Origin: Marimicrobium sp913061115
Lineage (GTDB): Bacteria > Pseudomonadota > Gammaproteobacteria > Pseudomonadales > Halieaceae
DNA length: 64,000 nucleotides
NCBI RefSeq assembly: GCF_047729875.1
Contig: NZ_CP159826.1
Span: 2,356,001 to 2,420,000 of the forward strand
Direction: 5' to 3'
A program made the position numbers and the translations under genes. Positions 32,546-40,909 of the stretch are shown here, piece after piece. Within the stretch, counting starts at the first letter, position 1. Each line of letters opens with the position of its first letter. The notes below the pieces were generated by a model. The model had not been told where the DNA came from. It ran no database searches and saw only the letters and a program-made list of their open reading frames with translations.

Positions 32546-32705
32546 GCAACGCTCATAGGAAATACACTGCGGCACAACTAATAGCCATCGGAGGCAAACC
32601 ACCCGCGCCCGCAAATTAGACTTAAGAGTCTATTGAGTTCATAGGTGGATTTAAAAGTACTTGCCCTACCGCTGTTTGCCCTGCTCAGTCTGACTGAAGC
32701 CGTCA

Positions 32706-34379
32706 TTACCCTCTAGCGCGGACACCCTGCTTCGACGTCCTTTTATCAGCAGCTGCGGCCTTTGGGGTGGACACAATCTTCTTGCGCGCGGCAGGCTTTT
32801 TCTTTGTGGCCACCTTCTTTGAATCCGAATGCTGTCGCTGCTCACGCAAGGACTCTCGGTCTGCACTGGTCGGTGATGGACGGCGTCGCGAGCTACGTGG
32901 ACGATGATACTCGGACGCGTCAGGGCGCAGATCACCCTGCTCAAAACGGTTCAAAATCTCCTCCATGGTGCGACTGATTCTGGTGCAGATACGGATGGCT
33001 TCTACAGCAGGATACGCTGAGTTTTCGCCGCCCTCCATCAACTCTATCAAGTCTTCTTCAGACAGATGCGATAACAGTTTGGCGGGGTTGTACCAACTGA
33101 AATTAGGGACAATATTGATATCGCCACTGTACTCCTGATCTATCAATCCGTGCATGCTGCTGACCAACATATTGACCCGCGGCCAGCTATCGCCGCGCTT
33201 CTGCACAATGCCCCGATAAAAGTTAAGAATTTCTCGACCCACACCGATACCCATGGTGCCTAAAGCCGCACCTAGTGCACTGCGTTCTCCATTTTTGTTC
33301 AAAAAGGGTATGGCAATGGGGTTTACCATGCTCACGATAAAATGATTAGTGCTGTAGAGCCGCTGTAAGCGTTTTGCGGGCAGATCATCGGCGATGGAGC
33401 CATCCACCCATTTTAGGGTGGGCAGGTAGGGCTGAGCCTCTCCATGCTGATTCTTCGCCATCAGCATCACTGGAGGGAACACCCCCGGCACGGCGCAGGA
33501 GGCCATCACCGCAGCGCGCAAATACACATTCGGTGACGTGATGGCGTTTAGCAAGCGCGACTGCTGGTGCAACTCTGCCGGTGCGATTGAGATACTGATC
33601 TGCCTGCCGGTCTTTTCATAGGCCTCATGGAAGGTTAAATCAGGGATCATGCGAGCGACCAACTTCTCAAGGTCACCCACTTCTATACGCGGGTTAGCGC
33701 CAAAAAACATTTTAGAAAATACGCTCGCCTCCTGCTCGGCTTCAGAGACCACATTTGCAGGATCGTAAAAAAACTCAAGTTCTTTATCGGTGTGCGTACC
33801 GATGACTGCCGCCACCAGCGCACCGGCACTAGAACCGGAAATGACACGTGGCAGCAAACCCTCGCTCAGCAGAGTCTTGACCACACCCATATGGTAGAAG
33901 CCCAGCACACCGCCACCACTAAGCATCAGGGCGGAACGGCCAAAGCAGATATTGGCGCGATAAAAAAAGTCGAGCTTTTGCTGGGTAGTAATGTCGTCAC
34001 TCTCCAACTCCGCAAGAAAGCGCAGCGAGTCATCGACCTCATCAATATACTGCTCTATCAAGGTTTTGGTGCCAAATTTTGCACGGCTATAGAGACTATG
34101 CCGCCCCATACCGCCTAAGTTTCCATGAATACCCTCGTTGAGCGTGAACAAAAGTCCTTGGTAATCCTGCCGCGCACGCAACTGACGTAATTTGTCCAAG
34201 CGCAATCGAATTTGGGAGTAGTCGTATTGGCTGGTCTTGTCTACCGCGCGCCAGCCCTTCTGCCCAGATATTTCATCGTGCTGCTGAGCAAATTGACTCC
34301 ACTGCTCATAGGTAACGGCCTGGTCCATCTGCTTCTGGAGATTTTTTAACTTGAGTGCATTTAACAATGAGATACCCAT
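32706..34379 (-). CDS. Patatin-like phospholipase with DUF3336 N-domain
   Basis: The 557-residue product has an N-terminal DUF3336 region ('QAVTYEQWSQFAQQHDEISG', 'LRARQDYQGLLFTLNEGIHGNLGGM') and then a patatin domain: oxyanion 'SGGGVLGFYHMGVV' (about 154), nucleophile Ser184 in 'ISGSSAGALVAAV' and the catalytic Asp in 'KWVDGSIADDLP' (about 325). This is the architecture of yeast Tgl3/4/5-type triacylglycerol lipases and their bacterial relatives. The last 80 residues are low-complexity and very basic ('KKVATKKKPAARKK'), resembling a histone-like or nucleic-acid-binding tail, which is unusual for a lipase. The upstream ribosome-binding site is weak. Confidence 0.87.
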   Translation of the reverse strand: MGISLLNALKLKNLQKQMDQAVTYEQWSQFAQQHDEISGQKGWRAVDKTSQYDYSQIRLRLDKLRQLRARQDYQGLLFTLNEGIHGNLGGMGRHSLYSRAKFGTKTLIEQYIDEVDDSLRFLAELESDDITTQQKLDFFYRANICFGRSALMLSGGGVLGFYHMGVVKTLLSEGLLPRVISGSSAGALVAAVIGTHTDKELEFFYDPANVVSEAEQEASVFSKMFFGANPRIEVGDLEKLVARMIPDLTFHEAYEKTGRQISISIAPAELHQQSRLLNAITSPNVYLRAAVMASCAVPGVFPPVMLMAKNQHGEAQPYLPTLKWVDGSIADDLPAKRLQRLYSTNHFIVSMVNPIAIPFLNKNGERSALGAALGTMGIGVGREILNFYRGIVQKRGDSWPRVNMLVSSMHGLIDQEYSGDINIVPNFSWYNPAKLLSHLSEEDLIELMEGGENSAYPAVEAIRICTRISRTMEEILNRFEQGDLRPDASEYHRPRSSRRRPSPTSADRESLREQRQHSDSKKVATKKKPAARKKIVSTPKAAAADKRTSKQGVRARG

Positions 34380-34735
34380 ACGTTAGAGAGCGCCTGTTTG
34401 CGCATTCTTCGGCCAGCATAAGCGAAATACACGCTAACTCATAGCATCCAATAGGCCCAGTTCGCCAGCACTCACAAACTTCATCAGCGACTGAGCAAAT
34501 TTCCAGCTATTCATAGCAAAAATAAGAGGCAGATCGGAGCCGCTAGGTAGCCGGCAAACTCTATACGCTGCACTCAAAACCCACCGTGCCAAACGAATTT
34601 TTTGAGTGTAATCGCCGCGCAGTGCGACGTAGCAGCTGTGCCATGTCACCGTTGCTCCAATCTTCATCCATATTTAGCCATCAGCCTCACACTGAGGTAT
34701 ATTTACGGATTACCGTTTGCGATAAGGCCTTTGTT
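34380..34735. other. 356-base divergent intergenic region without a convincing gene
   Basis: The region separates the patatin gene (minus) from the alcohol dehydrogenase (plus) and should hold both promoters. A short inverted repeat CCTCA-CAC-TGAGG occurs at 34685-34697, about 40 bases before the dehydrogenase start. A 77-codon minus frame (34434-34667) has no good ribosome-binding site or recognisable motif, so it is not called. Confidence 0.5.
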
Positions 34736-35938
34736 ATGACAGCAATCCACAAAAAACTCTATTTTCGGCTCCGCCAATCTCTGGCCAGCACACTTTTCCT
34801 CAAGCCGCAGCCAAAACCAATGGTATTCATCGGCGAAGGGTCCACTGTCCAGTTGAGCAAGGCTATTGGTCGCTTCGGTTTGCGTAAAATTCTGGTAGTG
34901 ACTGATAAGCCACTCCACGATTTGGGGGTTCTCAATACAACACTGGAAGCGCTGCACCAGGCTGGCGTACAGACAGCCATTTTCGATGGTGTACTGCCAG
35001 ATCCGACAGCGCAGATAGTGGACGACGGTATTGTCTGCTATCACCAAGAGCGCTGCGACTCCGTACTGGCATTCGGCGGAGGTTCTTCCATTGATGCGGC
35101 TAAGGTAATTGCTCTGGGAGCCGCCAACAATTGCAATACAGCGGGCTGCCTGGGTATCAGCAAATGCAAACTACCAGCCGTGCCCTTTTTTGCCGTGCCC
35201 ACAACGGCAGGCACAGGCTCTGAAGCCACCTTTATCGCCGTGATTTCCAATAACGAAACACATGCAAAAGACGCCGTTGTAGATCCGTGCCTCATACCTA
35301 AGGCCGCAGCGCTAGATCCCGAAATAATGCGCGGACTGCCAAAACACATTACAGCCGCAACAGGCATGGATGCACTCACCCATGCGATAGAGTCCTATAT
35401 CGGACGATGGGAGACAGACGATACAAACTATTACGGGCTCGCCGCTTGTCGACTCGTGTTCGACAATCTCGCAGAAGCCTGTCGCAACGGCGACAATTTG
35501 CAGGCGCGCGAATCAATGGCACTGGCATCACATTATGGCGGATTGGCCATTACCAACGCACTGGTTGGATACGTGCATGCGATTTCTCACAACCTCGGCG
35601 CCAAGTATGGGGTGCCGCACGGACTGGGCAATGCGTTGCTATTACCGCATGTGCTGGAGCTCCTTAAAGAGGATGCGACGGAGAAGCTTGCCGATATCGC
35701 TGTCTACTGCGGTATGGGTGCGCGCACTGAAACATCCACCGCGCTGACACGTAAATTCATTGACCAGATCTGGGCTCTCAATGATGAGATAGGCATTCCA
35801 CGAACAACTGATGTCATTCGCACAGACGATATTGAAGGACTGATTACAGCCGCTTTGACCGAGGGCGGAAATTATCCCTCGCCGCGATTCATTACGGAAA
35901 ATGAGTGCCGCGACGTGCTAAGGGCCATCAGTTCCTGA
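34736..35938 (+). CDS. Iron-containing (group III) alcohol dehydrogenase
   Basis: The 400-residue product has the Fe-ADH fold: NAD-binding 'SVLAFGGGSSIDAAKVIAL' (GGGS) and 'PTTAGTGSEAT'. The metal ligands are an Asp in 'VVDPCLIPKAAALDPEI' and histidines in 'ATGMDALTHAIESYIG', 'YVHAISHNLGAKYGVPHGLGNA'. It oxidises or reduces primary alcohols and aldehydes. The ATG at 34736 has AAGG 9 bases upstream; the open frame extending 50 codons upstream has no good start. A 10-base palindrome CCTGATCAGG spans the stop codon. It stands alone between two minus-strand transcripts. Confidence 0.9.
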   Translation: MTAIHKKLYFRLRQSLASTLFLKPQPKPMVFIGEGSTVQLSKAIGRFGLRKILVVTDKPLHDLGVLNTTLEALHQAGVQTAIFDGVLPDPTAQIVDDGIVCYHQERCDSVLAFGGGSSIDAAKVIALGAANNCNTAGCLGISKCKLPAVPFFAVPTTAGTGSEATFIAVISNNETHAKDAVVDPCLIPKAAALDPEIMRGLPKHITAATGMDALTHAIESYIGRWETDDTNYYGLAACRLVFDNLAEACRNGDNLQARESMALASHYGGLAITNALVGYVHAISHNLGAKYGVPHGLGNALLLPHVLELLKEDATEKLADIAVYCGMGARTETSTALTRKFIDQIWALNDEIGIPRTTDVIRTDDIEGLITAALTEGGNYPSPRFITENECRDVLRAISS

Positions 35939-36049
35939 TCAGGCTGCATCCATGTTCGCGGATACTGGATCTTCAGTCTTCCTAGTATTGTTCGATATTG
36001 GGAAATGGCTTTTGAGCCCTATACGTCTCTGCGGAAGCTGCCCCTAGGC

Positions 36050-37624
36050 TTAGGGCGAATCCGATTCAGCGGACTTTGTGTTCGTATCACCAAGCACCTT
36101 AGCGCGATACTCTTCTACCAAATGGCGCTTATACAGTTTGCCGTTGTCCATGCGCGGCAGCTTAGGATGAAAGTCCACTGAGCGTGGCATCTTGATGCTG
36201 GAGATACGTTCGCGCAGCCATTCCATAATCTCTATAGCCGTCTCATCTGTAGCATCAGCCCAGTTCATAGGCTCGATTACTGCTTTAACCTCTTCCCCAA
36301 ACTCCTCGTTCGGAATTCCAAATACCGCCACGTCAGCCACTTTATCGTGGATGGCCAAAATATTTTCAACCTCCTGAGGATAGATATTCACGCCACCGCT
36401 GATGATGGTGAAGTTCTTACGGTCGGTAAGGTAAAGATAGCCTTCGTCATCGACGTAGCCTACATCACCGGTGGTTGCCCAGCCTTTGTCGTTGTAAGCA
36501 TCCTCCGTTTTTTCCGGCTCATTGTGATAATGGAAGCTTCTTTGTTGACCGCCGAAATAGACTGTTCCTATTTCTCCGTGTGGCAATTCCGCGCCCTCAT
36601 CATCGACAATATGCAACTCACCCACTAGGGTCACACCCACAGAACCTCTGTGGGTTAGCCAGTTGGCAGAATCGATCAAGGTAAAGCCGATGCCTTCGCT
36701 GGCTGCGTAGTACTCCATGATGATCTCACCCCACCACTCGATCATCTTCTCTTTCACTTCGATAGGACACGGAGCGGCCGCATGAATGGCAATTTGCATC
36801 GAACTCACGTCGTAGGCCTGCCGGACTTCTTCGGGGAGTTTAAGCAGCCGATTAAACATAATGGGCACCCATTGACTGTGGGTGACGCGATGCTCTTCGA
36901 TCAGCTTCAGCGACAACTCGGGCTCAAATTTTTCCATAATCACGGACGTGCCGCCGTTATAAATCGTCATCATGTTGTAGTGCAATGGCGCCGCATGATA
37001 CAGGGGAGCAGGCGACAGATAGACCGTCTCCTCGCCAAAGCCAAACAGCACACCTAGGGTGGGTGCTGCCCAAGGAGGCGTATTAACGTCTTTCGCGTAA
37101 TCATTGACAAAAACCCCTTTGGGCTGTCCTGTGGTCCCCGAGGAGTAAAGCATGGGAACCCCATTACTCTCATCGCCTATCGGGGTATCTGGCTGCCCAT
37201 CTGTAGCCTCTTCCCAAGACTCGAAGCCAGGCTTGATGCCGCCCACCATGTAATAGTGCTCAACGCCTGTGGCCTCTGCGAGCAACTGTTCTGCCACGTC
37301 CGACAGGGCAAGTGAACCAATAAACAATTTAGCCCCGCAATTTTGCAGAATGTAAGCCGTTTCCGATTTCTTTAAATGTGTACTGATCGGTGTAAATATC
37401 AAACCACTGCGCTGGGCCGCCCAGACAATCTCCAGAAACTGCCGGTTGTTTTCCAGCATCATGCCAATATGGTCACCCGACTTCAGACCCAGTGAACGAA
37501 ACAGTTGCGCTGCCTGATTGGAACGCTCATCGAGCTCCTGATAGGTCACAATCTCACCTGTCGAACCCATAATAATGGCAGGTTTATGGGGGTAGGTCTT
37601 TGCGGTAATACTGGGATGCGGCAT
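36050..37624 (-). CDS. Long/medium-chain acyl-CoA synthetase (AMP-binding)
   Basis: A 524-residue adenylate-forming ligase with the P-loop motif 'MLYSSGTTGQPKGV' (about 158-171), 'YYAASEGIGFTLI' (A5-type region), 'WATTGDVGYVDDEGYLYLTDRKNFTIISGGVNIYPQEVE' and the C-terminal catalytic Lys region 'KLPRMDNGKLYKRHL'. It would activate a carboxylic acid to acyl-CoA with ATP. The start follows GAGGAATAGTCC. It lies 70 bases downstream of the TesB gene on the same strand; a ligase and a thioesterase in one unit would set the balance between free acid and CoA ester. Confidence 0.92.
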   Translation of the reverse strand: MPHPSITAKTYPHKPAIIMGSTGEIVTYQELDERSNQAAQLFRSLGLKSGDHIGMMLENNRQFLEIVWAAQRSGLIFTPISTHLKKSETAYILQNCGAKLFIGSLALSDVAEQLLAEATGVEHYYMVGGIKPGFESWEEATDGQPDTPIGDESNGVPMLYSSGTTGQPKGVFVNDYAKDVNTPPWAAPTLGVLFGFGEETVYLSPAPLYHAAPLHYNMMTIYNGGTSVIMEKFEPELSLKLIEEHRVTHSQWVPIMFNRLLKLPEEVRQAYDVSSMQIAIHAAAPCPIEVKEKMIEWWGEIIMEYYAASEGIGFTLIDSANWLTHRGSVGVTLVGELHIVDDEGAELPHGEIGTVYFGGQQRSFHYHNEPEKTEDAYNDKGWATTGDVGYVDDEGYLYLTDRKNFTIISGGVNIYPQEVENILAIHDKVADVAVFGIPNEEFGEEVKAVIEPMNWADATDETAIEIMEWLRERISSIKMPRSVDFHPKLPRMDNGKLYKRHLVEEYRAKVLGDTNTKSAESDSP

Positions 37625-37694
37625 GGACTATTCCTCACTCATTTGGCGTGCTCGTTCAACACTATAGAAGTTTCCATCAAAAAGTGACAGTGGC

Positions 37695-38534
37695 CTAACG
37701 AAACCGCATCACGCCCTGCTGCATGGTAGTCGCCACCAGACGCCCTTCTTGGGTATAGAAGCGACCACTGGCTAGGCCGCGACCGCCACCGATGCGCTCT
37801 GCTTTCACCGTGTGTAACAACCATTCATCGGCACGAAAATCCTCGTGAAACCAGAGAACATGATCAAGACTTGCCACTTGAAAACCGACATGCGCGAAGT
37901 GTCGTCCATGCGCTATCAAGCAAACATCAATAAGGACCGCATCAGACAAATACGCCAGTACCGCCTGATGCAGTCCGGGTTGATCGGGCATCGGGCCGGT
38001 TGTCTTCATCCACGCCTGTAAGACCGGCTCCCGTGCCACCGGATTGTCCCAGTCTACTGGCTCGACAAGACGAATATCCAAGTCTTCTCCGGTAGTAATC
38101 ATGAAGCTTTCGTCCAGATTGTCGTGTTCCAAACTTAACTGGCGCTCACTGGGCAACGCTTCTGGAGGCGGCACCTGCGGCATATCAGGCTGATAGTCAT
38201 CACCTTTCGAAGGCATCTGGAATGACAGCGAACTGACCAGAATAGGCTTGCCTCCCTGCAGTGCCACCACACGCCGGGAACTGAAGCTCAGTCCGTCTCG
38301 GGCAAGTTCCACCTCGAATATAATGGGTTTAGTCGGATCGCCCGGGCGCAGAAAGTACGCGTGCTGCGAATGAAGAATACGATCGGCGGCAACGGTTGCC
38401 ACGGCAGCACTGACGCACTGAGCCAATACCTGACCGCCATACACCCTAAAAGCGGCGGGGTGCATATTACCGGCACTGAATTTGTTCTCACCCAGAGACT
38501 GGGGCGTTAGCACGTCAAGCAGTGTGTTGAGCAC
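37695..38534 (-). CDS. tesB: Acyl-CoA thioesterase II (TesB family)
   Basis: The 279-residue product has a double hotdog fold of the TesB type: N-half 'FRVYGGQVLAQCVSAAVATV', 'HSQHAYFLRPGDPTKPIIFEV', 'LSFSSRRVVALQGG'; C-half 'VASLDHVLWFHEDFRADEWLLHTVKAERIGGGRGLASGRFYTQEGRLVATTMQQGVMR'. It hydrolyses acyl-CoA to free acid and CoA. The start is the GTG at 38534, preceded by AGGGTAA; this begins the protein at 'VLNTLLDVLTPQSLG', the usual TesB N-terminus. The longer frame reaching into the divergent operon (to 38708) is rejected. Confidence 0.88.
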   Translation of the reverse strand: MLNTLLDVLTPQSLGENKFSAGNMHPAAFRVYGGQVLAQCVSAAVATVAADRILHSQHAYFLRPGDPTKPIIFEVELARDGLSFSSRRVVALQGGKPILVSSLSFQMPSKGDDYQPDMPQVPPPEALPSERQLSLEHDNLDESFMITTGEDLDIRLVEPVDWDNPVAREPVLQAWMKTTGPMPDQPGLHQAVLAYLSDAVLIDVCLIAHGRHFAHVGFQVASLDHVLWFHEDFRADEWLLHTVKAERIGGGRGLASGRFYTQEGRLVATTMQQGVMRFR

Positions 38535-38587
38535 GGTTGTTACCCTGTTGCCAATTGAGGCGCTATTATCCAGATTTGTGGGCCAAT

Positions 38588-38604
38588 GCCAAACAGCGTT
38601 TGGC
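38588..38604. promoter_or_regulatory. Inverted repeat operator candidate between tesB and the D-glutamate/5-oxoproline operon
   Basis: GCCAAAC-AGC-GTTTGGC is a perfect 7-base inverted repeat with a 3-base centre, almost in the middle of the 158-base divergent promoter region (38535-38692). A looser repeat, TGCC-TTACA-GGCA, follows about 20 bases later. No T run is present, so an operator is more likely than a terminator. Confidence 0.5.
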
Positions 38605-38692
38605 GACATCTGCACACAGCAATATGCCTTACAGGCAATATATTTGATATTCTGAGCTCTGGAAGCAGTATCGACCGAGATAAGGAGGGGCC

Positions 38693-39475
38693 ATGAACAG
38701 CACAGCAACGCCGCTTAAACTGCGCCGCGCGATACGGTCAGGAGAGCATACTGGCAACACCTCGGGCATGGCAGCGGGCTTCGTACAATGCAATGTCGTG
38801 ATTCTCCCTGCAGAAAATGCCGGCGATTTTCTCCGTTTTTGCCAGCTAAACCCTAAGCCTTGCCCAGTCATTGCCGTGGGAGACGCAGGCGCTGCAGCGC
38901 TGCCCGAGCTGGGCGATATCGATATTCGTACCGATGTGCCCCGCTATCGAGTGTTCCGCCAGGGTAAAATGACAGAAGAAGTCACGGATATCACTGCGCT
39001 GTGGCGCGACGATCTGGTGAGTTTTGCACTGGGCTGCTCATTTTCCTTTGAGGAAGCGTTATTAGCCGATGGACTGGAAGTGCGCAATGTGACCCAAGGC
39101 CTGAACGTGCCCATGTATCAAACCGATATTGACTGCGCTGAAGCGGGCCCCTTCTCTGGTAAGATGGTGGTCAGCATGCGTCCGTTCAACGCCAGCGATG
39201 CCATTCGCGCCATTCAAATCTGTACAGGGTTTCCCGCAGTCCACGGCGCGCCCATTCACTTGGGCGACCCCAGACTAATCGGCATTGAGGATTTAGAGCG
39301 ACCGGATTACGGCGACGCAGTACCGATAAATGAGACTGAAATTCCACTGTTCTGGGCCTGTGGCGTCACCCCACAGGTGGCTTTGACTGCGGCCAGACTG
39401 CCCTTTGCCATCACCCACAGTCCGGGGTGTATGCTGATCACTGACGTGCGCAACAGCCAATTGGCCGTGCTGTAA
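38693..39475 (+). CDS. DUF1445/YcsI-family putative hydro-lyase (D-glutamate cyclase N-domain homologue)
   Basis: The 260-residue product is a DUF1445 protein: 'LRRAIRSGEHTGNTSGMAAGFVQCNVVILP', 'DIRTDVPRYRVFRQGK', 'FALGCSFSFEEALLADGLEVRNV', 'MVVSMRPFNASDAIRAIQICTGFPAVHGAPIHLGDP', 'PLFWACGVTPQVALTAARLPFAITHSPGCMLITD'. The family includes Bacillus YcsI, also encoded beside 5-oxoprolinase genes, and the N-terminal part of animal D-glutamate cyclase (DGLUCY). The reaction of the stand-alone bacterial protein is not established. A strong GGAGGGG precedes the ATG. First gene of the plus-strand operon, 15 bases before pxpA. Confidence 0.87.
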   Translation: MNSTATPLKLRRAIRSGEHTGNTSGMAAGFVQCNVVILPAENAGDFLRFCQLNPKPCPVIAVGDAGAAALPELGDIDIRTDVPRYRVFRQGKMTEEVTDITALWRDDLVSFALGCSFSFEEALLADGLEVRNVTQGLNVPMYQTDIDCAEAGPFSGKMVVSMRPFNASDAIRAIQICTGFPAVHGAPIHLGDPRLIGIEDLERPDYGDAVPINETEIPLFWACGVTPQVALTAARLPFAITHSPGCMLITDVRNSQLAVL

Positions 39476-39490
39476 TACCGGGGAGAATCA

Positions 39491-40222
39491 ATGCAACTTA
39501 ACTGCGATCTAGGCGAAAGTTATGGCAACTGGAATATGGGCCATGATGCTGCCGTCATGCCCTATATCGACCAAGCGAGTATCGCGTGTGGCTTCCATGC
39601 GGGTGATCCTTTGACGATGCGCAAAACGCTGGCGCTGGCGGCACAGCACGGCGTAGCAATCGGCGCCCATCCGGCCTACCCCGATATTGTCGGTTTCGGC
39701 CGTCGCAGCATGACACTCAGCCGCGATGAAATCATTGCCTGTCTGCACTATCAGGTGGCAGCACTGGAGGGCATGGCGCAGAGTCAAGGATTAGCACTGT
39801 CCTACGTTAAGCCGCACGGTGCCCTGTATCACGACATGATGGCGCAGGCGGGCGTGCGCGCCGCCATTCTCCATGCGATAGCCAGCTACCACCACCCACT
39901 GACACTGATGATGCAGTCCACAGGGCAGACCGATAGGCACCGAGAGGAAGCGAAGGTAGCCGGCGTAAAACTCGTCTTCGAGGCATTTGCTGATCGCTGC
40001 TATGGCGACGACGGTAGTCTCGTGCACAGAAGTCAGCCAGGCGCCGTGCACAACCTCGAGCGCATGCTGGCGCAGGTGCGGCAGTTGCGACAGGACAGCA
40101 CCGTGACCACCTTGAGCGGCCATATCATCCCACTGCAAGTCGATACCCTTTGTGTGCACGGTGACAACCCTGAAAGCGTGGGATCCATCGAAGCGATTCG
40201 TGCGCTGGTAAACGGCGGCTGA
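39491..40222 (+). CDS. pxpA: 5-oxoprolinase subunit A (LamB/YcsF family)
   Basis: A 243-residue YcsF-family protein with the hallmark start 'MQLNCDLGESYGNWNMGHDAAVMPYIDQASIACGFHAGDP', then 'GAHPAYPDIVGFGRRSM', 'YVKPHGALYHDMM' and 'FADRCYGDDGSLVHRSQPGA'. With PxpB and PxpC it forms the prokaryotic ATP-dependent 5-oxoprolinase that opens 5-oxo-L-proline to L-glutamate. GGGGAGAATCA precedes the ATG. The B and C genes follow within a few bases, so the enzyme is complete. Confidence 0.93.
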   Translation: MQLNCDLGESYGNWNMGHDAAVMPYIDQASIACGFHAGDPLTMRKTLALAAQHGVAIGAHPAYPDIVGFGRRSMTLSRDEIIACLHYQVAALEGMAQSQGLALSYVKPHGALYHDMMAQAGVRAAILHAIASYHHPLTLMMQSTGQTDRHREEAKVAGVKLVFEAFADRCYGDDGSLVHRSQPGAVHNLERMLAQVRQLRQDSTVTTLSGHIIPLQVDTLCVHGDNPESVGSIEAIRALVNGG

Positions 40223-40228
40223 ATCACA

Positions 40229-40909
40229 GTGAAACTGCGTATAGTGGGAGAAGATGCCCTAATGGTCTATTTTGGAGACGTCGTGGATGCTCAGACTTCC
40301 GCTCGTGTCCAGGCCGCCACCAGCGCCATCGAGTATGTCATGGGCGAGGACCTTATCGATCTGGTGCCCTCCTATGCATCGGTACTGATTCTCTATAACC
40401 CTTTGCGCACCAATCACCTAAGCGTAGCAAGGCGCGTGCGGGGCGCCCTTAGCAATGTGTCCACACCCACCGTCCTCGAGCGTCGCACTGTGGTGCTACC
40501 AGTCTACTACGCCCCCGAGGTAGGTATCGATCTGGAGTCCCTGGCTGAGCGCGCCGGTCTGTCCGTCAGCAAAGTGATCGACCTGCACGCAAGCAGCGAA
40601 TACAGAGTCTACGCCATTGGTTTCGCGCCCGGCTTTGCCTATCTGGGAGAAGTGGATGAACGCATTGCGGCGCCCCGCCTGGCAACCCCCAGAGCCAGTG
40701 TCCCGCGAGGGTCAGTTGCCATAGCCGATCGTCAGACCGCCGTTTATCCTTCCGTTTCACCGGGTGGCTGGAACCTGATCGGCCGCTGCCCGGTGCCAAT
40801 GTTCGACCCCGGCGCCCAACCCTGCATGCCGGTAGCCGTCGGCGATACGGTGCACTTTGAACCCATCAGTCGCGAGCGCTTTCTGACACTAGGAGGCGAT
40901 CTAGCATGA
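40229..40909 (+). CDS. pxpB: 5-oxoprolinase subunit B (allophanate hydrolase subunit 1 type)
   Basis: The 226-residue product is a KipI/AHS1-family protein: 'LRIVGEDALMVYFGD', 'DLVPSYASVLILYNP', 'VLPVYYAPEVGIDLESLAERAGLSVSKVIDLH', and the diagnostic 'YRVYAIGFAPGFAYLGEVDERIAAPRLATPRASVPRGSVAIADRQTAVYPSVSPGGWNLIGRCPVPMFDP'. It acts as the ATP-dependent kinase-like subunit together with PxpC. It starts at a GTG, 6 bases after the pxpA stop, and overlaps pxpC by 4 bases (ATGA), indicating translational coupling. Confidence 0.93.
   Translation: MKLRIVGEDALMVYFGDVVDAQTSARVQAATSAIEYVMGEDLIDLVPSYASVLILYNPLRTNHLSVARRVRGALSNVSTPTVLERRTVVLPVYYAPEVGIDLESLAERAGLSVSKVIDLHASSEYRVYAIGFAPGFAYLGEVDERIAAPRLATPRASVPRGSVAIADRQTAVYPSVSPGGWNLIGRCPVPMFDPGAQPCMPVAVGDTVHFEPISRERFLTLGGDLA

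Noticed and set aside
32617..32632. TAGACT-TAAG-AGTCTA hairpin between convergent acyl-CoA dehydrogenase and patatin genes
   Set aside because: A perfect 6-base stem, but AT-rich and with no T run on either side; too weak to call a terminator.
34434..34667. 77-codon minus-strand open frame between patatin and alcohol dehydrogenase genes
   Set aside because: Composition is not absurd, but there is no good ribosome-binding site, no motif, and it occupies the expected promoter region of the patatin gene.
35934..35943. CCTGATCAGG palindrome at the alcohol dehydrogenase stop codon
   Set aside because: It is short, has no loop and no T run, and overlaps coding sequence; chance is likely.
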